The notes under the pieces are model-generated. The model saw nothing but the letters and a program-made list of their open reading frames with translations. It ran no database searches and was not told the origin of the DNA. From Chloroflexota bacterium (GTDB lineage: Bacteria; Chloroflexota; Limnocylindria; Limnocylindrales; CSP1-4), in assembly GCA_027346765.1 (NCBI GenBank), contig DAIERN010000112.1:1-5360 (forward strand): a stretch of DNA of 5,360 nt, read 5' to 3'. Shown here piece after piece: positions 1 through 5,297 of this stretch; position 1 is the stretch's first letter; the number at the start of each line of letters is the position of its first letter. The position numbers and the translations under genes are program-made.

Positions 1-958
1 GGAACGGAAGATCCTTCGGACGGTCGGGCAGAGGAATGTACGTGTCCAGCGCCTCGTAGAGCTTGATGATCGCCTCGTCCGCCAACGGACCCTTCTCGCC
101 GTTCAGCGCCTTGATCGCCGCTCCGCGGATGATCGGCGTGTCGTGCCGCCCAAGGTCGCCTGAGAAGACCAGCTGTCGTTCGGGACCGCCCGGAGAGTCG
201 GTGACGTGGAGCCGGATGATCGCCGAGCCCAGGATGTGGCCGGCGTCCAGGAAGATCGCCTTGATACCGGGCGCGACGTCGATCTCGCGCTCGTATCGGA
301 CCGACTGGAAGTGCGTCAGCGCCTGTTCCGCGTCGTGCTCGTCGTAGAGCGGCTCGTCGAGCTCCACCTCCATGGCGGGCGGCTGGTAGCGCAGCGCGAC
401 CTCGGGGTTGGGCGCCATCCAGGCCTCGCCCTTGCTCACGGCCTCGCGGTTGAGCGGCGGCCAGTGGTCGGCGTGCATCAGCTGGTCGTTGGGCACCATC
501 TTGGCCCGGTCGCCGTTGAGGTTGCCGTCAACGTCCTCACCGGACAACTCGATCGCGGCTTCCAGCGCCGCCTGTCGTTGCTTGTCCTCAGCCGCGGCCT
601 TCTGCGGGTTGCGCCGCTCGAAGCGAGCGTGGCGCTTGGCCGCTTCCTGCTGCAGCTTGCCCGAATCGAGCAGGACGAGCCTCGCCAGCTCGCCCGTGCC
701 AGCCGTGGCGTAGATCGGGCCCTTGAAGCCGCGCGCCACCACGTACGGGATCAACCCGCAGTGGTCCAGGTGGGCGTGGGTCAGCAGGATGGCGTCAAGC
801 TCGGCCGGGTCATAGGCGAGCGGGATGCGGTTGCGGATCGACTCGTTGGGGCTGCCCTGGAACATGCCGCAGTCCACGAGAACCTTCGCCAGGCCGGTCG
901 TCAGCAGGAACTGTGAGCCGGTGACCGTGGTCGCCGCGCCCAGGAATTGAAGCTGCAT
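1..958 (-). CDS. MBL-fold beta-CASP-type hydrolase (Ysh1/CPSF73-like), 5' part; C-terminus beyond left edge
   Basis: An open frame runs from ATG at 958-956 to the window edge, giving 319 residues without a stop. The N-terminus (MQLQFLGAATTVTGSQFLL) followed by VDCGMFQG is typical of the metallo-beta-lactamase exonuclease family related to CPSF73 and bacterial Ysh1-like RNases. The zinc signature HAHLDH lies at residues 61-66. A further ligand histidine is in AGHILGSA (H241) and the bridging aspartate is in FSGDLGR (D268). Family members act as zinc-dependent RNA endo/exonucleases in the cytoplasm; this activity is inferred from homology. The beta-CASP domain and the last histidine motifs would lie left of the window. 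About 100 extra, charged and partly helical residues sit between H66 and H241. The ESTYG-type strand expected soon after SGDLGR is not reached by residue 319. No Shine-Dalgarno precedes the ATG, and in-frame GTG codons lie just upstream, so the start is likely but not proven. Confidence 0.88.
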   Translation of the reverse strand, partial: MQLQFLGAATTVTGSQFLLTTGLAKVLVDCGMFQGSPNESIRNRIPLAYDPAELDAILLTHAHLDHCGLIPYVVARGFKGPIYATAGTGELARLVLLDSGKLQQEAAKRHARFERRNPQKAAAEDKQRQAALEAAIELSGEDVDGNLNGDRAKMVPNDQLMHADHWPPLNREAVSKGEAWMAPNPEVALRYQPPAMEVELDEPLYDEHDAEQALTHFQSVRYEREIDVAPGIKAIFLDAGHILGSAIIRLHVTDSPGGPERQLVFSGDLGRHDTPIIRGAAIKALNGEKGPLADEAIIKLYEALDTYIPLPDRPKDLPF

Positions 959-1219
959 CACCGCGGATGGTCGCACCGGTCGCTGTGAACCGCGCCGCCC
1001 CGCGGCGAGGCAACTCATCTCAAACGTCGCCGAATGTGAGCCAGATTCCCGAAATACGAGCCTGCGAGCCGCCGTTGGGGGCAAATGGGCACCGACCGAC
1101 CCCAGTCGCAGCCAGATTCGACCGATTTGAAGCGCTCGTTTCCCGCCGGCCACAGCAAATCACGGGTCCGAATCAGACCGCTTGCCCGTTCGCCCTTGAT
1201 TTCGTGAATGTGGCTCCCG
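959..1219. other. Non-coding region between MBL gene start and IS element
   Basis: No convincing gene is seen on either strand. The stretch should hold the promoter of the leftward MBL-fold gene, but I cannot pick out a clear -35/-10 pair. A 10-base direct repeat, AGCCAGATTC, occurs at 1039-1048 and 1110-1119, 71 bp apart; it may be chance or a degenerate regulatory repeat. The right boundary is set by the left inverted repeat of the insertion sequence, so any signal that once lay across this point has been interrupted. Confidence 0.5.
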
Positions 1220-1248
1220 GGGTCGAGTCCCCAGACTTGGTGTAACAG
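1220..1248 (+). repeat. Left terminal inverted repeat of the IS256-family element
   Basis: This 29-base end matches the reverse complement of 2575-2603 at 24 positions, with mismatches in the middle and a perfect inner decamer, GGTGTAACAG. Similarity stops abruptly outside position 1219-1220, which places the element's outer boundary there. The transposase is expected to bind and cleave at this site. Confidence 0.88.
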
Positions 1249-1317
1249 CGCGGGATAGGCCTACAACGGAACGGCCACCGCGTCATCCTCACGTCGTTGG
1301 ACTTTGCAACCGACGAC

Positions 1318-1324
1318 AGGAGGG
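1318..1324 (+). promoter_or_regulatory. Shine-Dalgarno of the transposase, deciding a GTG start at 1333
   Basis: AGGAGGG lies at 1318-1324, with AGGAGG ending 9 nt before GTG at 1333. This is ideal spacing and favours the GTG over the in-frame ATG at 1297, which has no such site and would add 12 residues unlike the usual family N-terminus. It is the only strong ribosome binding site seen in front of a gene in the window. Confidence 0.75.
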
Positions 1325-1332
1325 ACACCACG

Positions 1333-2556
1333 GTGGCCGACAACAGCATGGCTCTGCTCGACACGTTGCGCAAGGCGAGTGGCGAAGGCGACGTCGATGT
1401 GCTGCGCGAGGGCGTGCGCATCCTCGCCCAGGCGATCATGGAGGCCGAGGTCAGCGAGGTCACCGGCGCCACCCGCGGCGAACGCAAGCCGGAGGCTCGT
1501 CTGACCCATCGCAACGGCTACCGCGAGCGCCGCTGGGACACCCGCGTCGGCACGATCGAACTGGCCATCCCACGCGTGCGCGATGGCAGCTACTTCCCGA
1601 GCCTGCTCGAGCCGCGCCGGCGCGCCGAGCGGGCGCTGCTGTCGGTCGTTCAGGAGGCCTACCTGGGCGGCGTCAGCACACGCCGCGTCGACGACCTGGT
1701 GCGGGCACTGGGTATCGAGGGCATCAGCAAGAGCGAGGTCAGCCGCATGTGCGCCAGCCTGGACGCCGAGGTCGAGGCCTTCCGCAACCGGCCGCTGACC
1801 GACTGCGCCTTTCCCTACCTGTGGCTCGACGCGACCTACCTCAAGGTGCGCGAGGCCGGGCGGGTGGTGTCGATGGCCGCCCTCGTCGCCACCGGCGTGG
1901 CGCTCTCCGGCGAGCGGCGCGTGCTCGGGCTCGAGCTCAGCCCGGGCAACGACGAGGGCAGCGCCTGGCCCAGGTTCGTACGCTCGCTTGTCCAGCGCGG
2001 CCTGCACGGTGTCCGGCTGGTCGTATCCGATGACCATCCGGGCCTTCTCAAGGCGGTGCGCGAGCAGCTGCTGGGCTCGGGCTGGCAGCGCTGTCGCGTG
2101 CACTTCACGCGCAACGCCTGTGATCTCGTGCCGCGGGCCGCGCGGAGCATGATCGCCAGCGCCATCCGGAGCATCTTCGAGCAACCCGACGAGCACTCGG
2201 CACACGAGCAGTGCGATCGCGTCGTCGACGGCCTGCGGCCACGCTTTCCGGCCGTCGCCGAGTTGCTTGCCGGGACCGAAGACGACTTGCTGGCCCACTT
2301 CACCTTCCCTGAGACACACCGGCGCCAGATCCGCAGCACCAACCCCCAGGAGCGGCTCAACAAGGAGATCAAGCGCCGCACCAACGTGGTCGGCATCTTC
2401 CCCAGCCGGGCTGCGGCGATCCGCCTGGTGGGCATGATCCTGGCCGAGCAGGACGATGAGTGGCAGGACGGCCGGCGCTACTTCCGGCCCGAGACGATGG
2501 CCGCCATCGATGCCGCCCAAGGCGAGGAGGTGATGCCGCTGCTGCTAGCCAGCTGA
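1333..2556 (+). CDS. IS256-family (mutator-type) DDE transposase
   Basis: The product catalyses cut-and-paste or copy-out transposition of its own element. Started at GTG 1333 it has 407 residues, the usual full length for the family. The N-terminal part contains the family pattern DNSMALLDTLRK, then a region rich in LREGVRILAQAIMEAEVSEVTGA. The catalytic triad is visible as D166 (LWLDATYLKV), D233 (VVSDDHPGL) and E340 (NPQERLNKEIKRR). The Cys/His pair of the family lies in WQRCRVHFTRN, just after the second aspartate. The frame is uninterrupted, so the protein is probably functional. The in-frame ATG at 1297 is a possible alternative start (419 residues) but lacks a ribosome binding site. 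The gene is the only one in the element and lies between the two inverted repeats. It stops with TGA 18 bp before the right repeat. Confidence 0.95.
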   Translation: MADNSMALLDTLRKASGEGDVDVLREGVRILAQAIMEAEVSEVTGATRGERKPEARLTHRNGYRERRWDTRVGTIELAIPRVRDGSYFPSLLEPRRRAERALLSVVQEAYLGGVSTRRVDDLVRALGIEGISKSEVSRMCASLDAEVEAFRNRPLTDCAFPYLWLDATYLKVREAGRVVSMAALVATGVALSGERRVLGLELSPGNDEGSAWPRFVRSLVQRGLHGVRLVVSDDHPGLLKAVREQLLGSGWQRCRVHFTRNACDLVPRAARSMIASAIRSIFEQPDEHSAHEQCDRVVDGLRPRFPAVAELLAGTEDDLLAHFTFPETHRRQIRSTNPQERLNKEIKRRTNVVGIFPSRAAAIRLVGMILAEQDDEWQDGRRYFRPETMAAIDAAQGEEVMPLLLAS

Positions 2557-2574
2557 GCGATCAGGCGTGAGGAC

Positions 2575-2603
2575 CTGTTACACCACGACCTGGGACTTGA
2601 CCC
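2575..2603 (-). repeat. Right terminal inverted repeat of the IS256-family element
   Basis: The reverse complement of this segment matches the left end (1220-1248) at 24 of 29 positions. Just inside it, CGTGAGGA (2566-2573) is the reverse complement of TCCTCACG at 1286-1293. On the left side, however, that octamer lies 37 bp inside the repeat rather than 1 bp, so the two subterminal regions differ in length. Confidence 0.88.
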
Positions 2604-2670
2604 GCTCAACAGAACGGTGAGTGAGCGGTGACCGAGCGCGTGGGCGCCCCGACCCACAACTAACAGTCTG

Positions 2671-2697
2671 GCCACGAATACTTGAGAGTTTCGTGGC
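2671..2697 (-). terminator. Hairpin downstream of the CoA-transferase gene, possible terminator
   Basis: GCCACGAA (2671-2678) and TTCGTGGC (2690-2697) form a perfect 8-bp stem with an 11-nt loop. It lies 31 nt beyond the stop of the leftward CoA-transferase gene, where a transcript end is expected. No run of T follows on the minus strand, so it is not a textbook intrinsic terminator; it could be an RNA 3'-end stabiliser or a palindromic protein site. Confidence 0.35.
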
Positions 2698-2728
2698 GGC
2701 GGGCGGCTTGATCGCCGCGGCAAGACCG

Positions 2729-3943
2729 TTAGATGACGCCGGCGGAGCGCAGCGCGGCCACCTCGGAGTCGGAATAGCCCAGCTCGGCGAGGATCGCGGC
2801 GGAGTGCTCGCCCAGGAGTGGGGGCGCGCTCCGGATTGATGCGGGAGTAACGGACAGCTTGTAGGGCAGCCCGACCTGGGGCACCGATCCGAGCGTTGGA
2901 TGCCCAATCTCCACGCGCATCGCGCGCGCGACCGCCTGCGGCTGCTCGAATGCGCCGAGCACTGTGTTCACCGGCCCGGACGGAATCTCCGCCTCGGTCA
3001 GGCGGCGCAGCCAATGCTCTGTGTCGGCTTCCTTGAAGCGCGCCGCCAGGATCTTGCGCAGTACCTGCCGGTTGCGCACCCGGGCGCCGTTGTCCGCGAA
3101 GCGCTCGTCGTCGGCCAGCTCCGACAGATCCAGCTCTTCGCACAGCCGCGGCCACTGGCGCTCGCTGCCCACGGCGACGACGATCTCGCCGTCCGTTGTC
3201 GCGAAGGTCTCGTAGGGCACGATGTTCGGGTGGGCGTTGCCCAGGCGCGGTGGCTGCTGCCCGGTCGCAAAGGCGTTGTGCGCCTGGTTGATGAGCATCG
3301 CCAGGGTGGACTCGAGCAGCGACACGTCGATTCGCTGGCCGACGCCGGAGCGCAGCGCCGCGAGGACGCCCACCGTGCCAAGCAACCCGGTGACGATGTC
3401 CGTGATCGCGACGCCCAACTTCGTGGGGTGGCCACCGTCTGCGTCAGGAAACCCGGTGACGCTCATCAGCCCGCCCACGGCCTGCGCGACGAAGTCATAG
3501 CCTGGCTTGGCTGCGTCCGGCCCGTCGGGGCCGTAGCCGGTGATCGACAGCTGGACGAGGCGGGGATTGAGCGCTCGCAGGCTTGCCTCCCCCAGGCCGA
3601 GTCGGTCCAGTCCGCCCGGTCGGAAGTTTTCAACGAGGACGTCCGACCGACCGATCAGCCGGCGCACGACCTCCCTGCCTTCCGCACGGCCCAGATCCAG
3701 GCGCAGGCTGCGCTTGTTGCGGTTGACCGACAGGAAATAGACCGCAGTCCGCTCGTCCGCGGGGGCGTCTGGGTTGATCCATGGCGGGCCGTAGCCGCGC
3801 GTCGCGTCGCCGCTGAGCGGCTCAACCTTGATGACGTCGGCGCCCAGGTCGGCCAAGGTCATGGTGCACCACGGGCCCGCCAGGACGCGCGACAGGTCGA
3901 GCACGCGCAGTCCCTTCAGCGGTCCGTCGCGGCCCTCTCCCAT
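2729..3943 (-). CDS. CaiB/BaiF-family (class III) CoA-transferase
   Basis: The product should move CoA between an acyl-CoA donor and a carboxylic acid in the cytoplasm. From the preferred ATG at 3943-3941 it has 404 residues, normal for the family; an in-frame ATG at 3970-3968 would add nine. The N-terminus GPLKGLRVLDLSRVLAGPWCTMTLADLGADVIKVEP is the classic Rossmann-like opening of class III enzymes. NRNKRSLRLDL and VLVENFRPGGLDRLGLG follow. The catalytic aspartate that forms the acyl anhydride is the Asp of PGYDFVAQAVGG (residue 150 from this start), and IDVSLLESTLAML lies further on. The C-terminal part contains IPSGPVNTVLGAFEQPQ and LGEHSAAIL. The substrate cannot be read from sequence; formate/oxalate, carnitine, bile acid, mesaconate and sulfinopropionate enzymes all share this fold. 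It is transcribed away from the TauE-type permease. The later start is chosen because a TACGAT hexamer sits 7 nt upstream and the extra nine residues are not family-like. Confidence 0.93.
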   Translation of the reverse strand: MGEGRDGPLKGLRVLDLSRVLAGPWCTMTLADLGADVIKVEPLSGDATRGYGPPWINPDAPADERTAVYFLSVNRNKRSLRLDLGRAEGREVVRRLIGRSDVLVENFRPGGLDRLGLGEASLRALNPRLVQLSITGYGPDGPDAAKPGYDFVAQAVGGLMSVTGFPDADGGHPTKLGVAITDIVTGLLGTVGVLAALRSGVGQRIDVSLLESTLAMLINQAHNAFATGQQPPRLGNAHPNIVPYETFATTDGEIVVAVGSERQWPRLCEELDLSELADDERFADNGARVRNRQVLRKILAARFKEADTEHWLRRLTEAEIPSGPVNTVLGAFEQPQAVARAMRVEIGHPTLGSVPQVGLPYKLSVTPASIRSAPPLLGEHSAAILAELGYSDSEVAALRSAGVI

Positions 3944-3950
3944 CCGGCCG

Positions 3951-3956
3951 ATCGTA
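3951..3956 (-). promoter_or_regulatory. Candidate -10 element for a leaderless CoA-transferase transcript
   Basis: On the minus strand, TACGAT fits the TANNNT -10 pattern and ends 7 nt before ATG 3943. That is the spacing expected if transcription starts at or next to the start codon. The corresponding -35 position has only TGTGCA, a weak match. No Shine-Dalgarno is present. Confidence 0.35.
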
Positions 3957-3964
3957 GCGGCCCA

Positions 3965-3970
3965 TAACAT
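3965..3970 (+). promoter_or_regulatory. Candidate -10 element for a leaderless permease transcript
   Basis: TAACAT fits TANNNT and ends 8 nt before ATG 3979, so transcription would begin at about the start codon. No Shine-Dalgarno lies between the element and the ATG, and I see no good -35. The element overlaps the alternative, less likely start codon of the divergent CoA-transferase. Confidence 0.35.
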
Positions 3971-3978
3971 CGCTGCAC

Positions 3979-4803
3979 ATGGCCGGCCCCGAACTCCTCG
4001 CGTTCATCGCCTCGATCGCCGCGGGGAGCTTTGGCGCGATCGTCGGGGTGGGCGGCGGGCTCATCCTGGTGCCGCTGCTCGCGGTTGGCCTGGGCGTGCC
4101 GCTCCACACGGCCATCGCCACGAGCCTGCTGGGGGTCATCTGCGTCTCGACTACCGCGTCCGCGTCATTCCTGAGGAGCGGCCTCGCGGACCGGCGGCTG
4201 GGCCTGACGTTGCTGGGCGCGACCGCGCTGGGCGGCCTGATGGGCGGCTACGTGGCGGGCTACCTGGATGCGCGCGTCCTCGCCGCGCTCTTTGGCGTCG
4301 TGCTCACCGCGGTGGCAGTCCAGATGCTGCGTCGTGGGACCGCGCCTCACCCGCCGGTCAGCGGCGAGCCCGGCTGGCTCGAGTTCGACGAAGCCTATGT
4401 CGAGCCGAGCACCGGGTTGGAGGTCGCGTACCGAGCGCGCAACGTGGGCCCGGCGACGGTCGTGTCCGTCTTCGCCGGTGCGCTGTCAGGCCTGCTGGGC
4501 ATTGGCGGCGGCGTCATCAACGTGCCGACCATGAACGTCCTGATGGGCATACCGATCCGCGTCGCCACGACGACCTCGACGTACATGCTGGCCGCGACTG
4601 CCGCCGCGAGCGCGGTGCTGTACTTCAGCCGGGGCGACATGGATCCGGCCCTCGCGGCGCCGGTGGTCGTGGGCGTGTTCCTGGGCGCTCGCGGCGGCGC
4701 GACGCTGGCCCATCGCTTGCCACACCGGATGCTGATCCTTCTTTTTGTCGCGGTGGCCGCGTTCTTTGCGTTCCAGATGTTCCTGAAGGCGTTCGGGTCG
4801 TGA
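3979..4803 (+). CDS. TauE/SafE-family sulfite/organosulfonate exporter-type permease
   Basis: This 274-residue inner-membrane protein shows the family's two-fold repeat. The first half has GSFGAIVGVGGGLILVPLL (residues 16-34) and the second GALSGLLGIGGGVINVPTMN (167-186). Hydrophobic segments lie at about 5-37, 44-64, 74-97, 98-117, 158-190, 196-216, 224-245 and 249-269, giving about eight helices. A hydrophilic linker of about 40 residues (119-157), rich in acidic and aromatic residues, joins the halves. Conserved blocks such as RVATTTSTYMLAATAAASAVLYF and DPALAAPVVVGVFLGA match the subfamily I associate with DUF1634 partners. TauE/SafE proteins are thought to export sulfite, sulfoacetate or similar anions, but many members have unknown substrates. 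The gene is divergent from a CoA-transferase and overlaps the next gene by 4 nt. The ATG at 3979 gives a natural membrane-protein N-terminus; no ribosome binding site precedes it. Confidence 0.9.
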   Translation: MAGPELLAFIASIAAGSFGAIVGVGGGLILVPLLAVGLGVPLHTAIATSLLGVICVSTTASASFLRSGLADRRLGLTLLGATALGGLMGGYVAGYLDARVLAALFGVVLTAVAVQMLRRGTAPHPPVSGEPGWLEFDEAYVEPSTGLEVAYRARNVGPATVVSVFAGALSGLLGIGGGVINVPTMNVLMGIPIRVATTTSTYMLAATAAASAVLYFSRGDMDPALAAPVVVGVFLGARGGATLAHRLPHRMLILLFVAVAAFFAFQMFLKAFGS

Positions 4804-5093
4804 GCGGCCAGCGGCCGCCGTTCGCGGCCACGGCCAGCGTCCTGACCATCGGATCGACGTCGTCGGCGGCAGCCCTGGCGGTTGCGTTTCTGGCCGGCCT
4901 GCTGGGCGCGGAGTCGCTCAGCTCGGTCCTTGCGACTGCCGGAATAGTGGCGCTGATAGCGACACCGGCGGTTGGCCTGATGACGACATGGTTGGAGCTG
5001 AGGCGCGAGCGCTTGGCCCAGGCGTGGCTCGCCGTCGTCGTCCTGCTCGTGCTGTTCCTGGCAACCATCGTCGCCGTGGCTGCCCGGGTCTAG
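4800..5093 (+). CDS. Small membrane protein resembling DUF1634, coupled to the permease
   Basis: The frame starts with GTG at 4800-4802, overlapping the permease stop codon (GTGA), and ends at TAG 5091-5093, giving 97 residues. Three hydrophobic helices are visible at roughly 19-36, 43-62 and 74-95. The segment IVALIATPAVGLMTTWLELRRERL matches what I know of DUF1634, in which a helix ends in a 'TP' motif followed by a charged stretch and a final helix. DUF1634 genes commonly sit next to TauE/SafE permeases, which fits the context. The function is unknown; an accessory subunit of the transporter is the natural inference. The same frame is open far upstream through the permease gene, but that part is antisense-like shadow sequence with no family features. 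The stop-start overlap implies translational coupling and explains the absence of a separate ribosome binding site. Confidence 0.8.
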   Translation: MSGQRPPFAATASVLTIGSTSSAAALAVAFLAGLLGAESLSSVLATAGIVALIATPAVGLMTTWLELRRERLAQAWLAVVVLLVLFLATIVAVAARV

Positions 5094-5116
5094 CCCGGAG
5101 AGTCTTCAAGACGTGC

Positions 5117-5155
5117 GCAAGGCCCGGGGAGGGGGCCCGGGCCTTGCATTCTCTT
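5117..5155 (+). terminator. Rho-independent terminator of the permease/DUF1634 operon
   Basis: GCAAGGCCCGGG (5117-5128) pairs perfectly with CCCGGGCCTTGC (5136-5147) around a 7-nt loop, and ATTCTCTTT follows. The stem is 12 bp and very GC-rich; the T-tract is interrupted but present. It lies 23 nt after the DUF1634-like stop, as expected for the end of this two-gene operon. Confidence 0.85.
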
Positions 5156-5182
5156 TGCGGCAGCGCCCCGTCACCAGACGCC

Positions 5183-5279
5183 TCGCATTGAGTAGGTATG
5201 CGATTTGATGTGCCCCCAGATTAGGGGCGCACCCGTCACGCCACCCTTCCCCTAACGTGCCCCAAGGTTGCAGGCACGT
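5183..5279. repeat. Three consecutive intergenic hairpins
   Basis: TCGCAT (5183-5188)/ATGCGA (5198-5203) has a 9-nt loop. GTGCCCCC (5210-5217)/GGGGCGCAC (5224-5232) has one bulged C and a 6-nt loop. ACGTGCC (5255-5261)/GGCACGT (5273-5279) has an 11-nt loop. A further TTAGGGG (5221-5227)/CCCCTAA (5249-5255) pairing would compete with the last two. None is followed by a T-run. They lie between the end of the rightward operon and the apparent end of a leftward gene, so a role in convergent termination or RNA 3'-end protection is possible. Confidence 0.4.
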
Positions 5280-5297
5280 AACGTTCTCATTGCGCGC

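Larger units (their letters stand above)
1220..2603 (+). mobile_element. IS256-family insertion sequence, apparently complete (~1.38 kb)
   Basis: The element is bounded by terminal inverted repeats at 1220-1248 and 2575-2603 that match at 24 of 29 positions. It encodes one intact IS256-type DDE transposase, and its length is typical of the family. The inner tip of the repeat (GGTGTAACAG) and the AGTCC block resemble, from memory, the ends of IS256 itself. IS256 elements usually make 8-9 bp target duplications. Here the left flank (GGCTCCCG) and right flank (GCTCAACA) share only a GCTC core, so no clear duplication is visible. The exact outer ends are uncertain by 1-3 bp. The element sits in intergenic DNA between two leftward genes and disrupts no recognisable reading frame. 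Confidence 0.9.

Noticed and set aside
206..916. 236-residue plus-strand open frame
   Set aside because: It is antisense to the MBL-fold gene, whose minus-strand translation has clear motifs; the plus product is low-complexity Arg/Val/Leu-rich.
1039..1119. AGCCAGATTC repeats as a CRISPR-like or iteron array
   Set aside because: There are only two 10-base copies 71 bp apart, with no third copy and no associated genes.
1217..1233. tRNA T-arm-like sequence (GGGGTCGAGTCCCC) at the left IS end
   Set aside because: Only 4 bp can pair and the loop is 6 nt without the TTCRA motif; there is no acceptor stem, anticodon arm or D-arm nearby. It is explained as the IS inverted repeat.
967..1245. 92-residue plus-strand frame in the left intergenic region
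   Set aside because: It has no motif and no ribosome binding site, and it runs into the IS inverted repeat; chance opening in GC-rich DNA is likely.
1261..2520. 419-residue minus-strand open frame opposite the transposase
   Set aside because: It mirrors the codon positions of the clear IS256 transposase and has no recognisable family motif; this is common for GC-rich genes.
1212..2611. Target-site duplication based on GCTC in both flanks
   Set aside because: Only four bases match and their distance from the repeat ends differs on the two sides, so it does not meet the expectation for an 8-9 bp duplication.
2900..3967. 355-residue plus-strand open frame
   Set aside because: It is the antisense shadow of the CoA-transferase, without any domain features.
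3828..4799. Upstream part of the frame that ends at 5093
   Set aside because: It is a long Arg/Gly/Pro-rich shadow across the CoA-transferase start and the permease; only the last 97 codons, from GTG 4800, look like a real protein.
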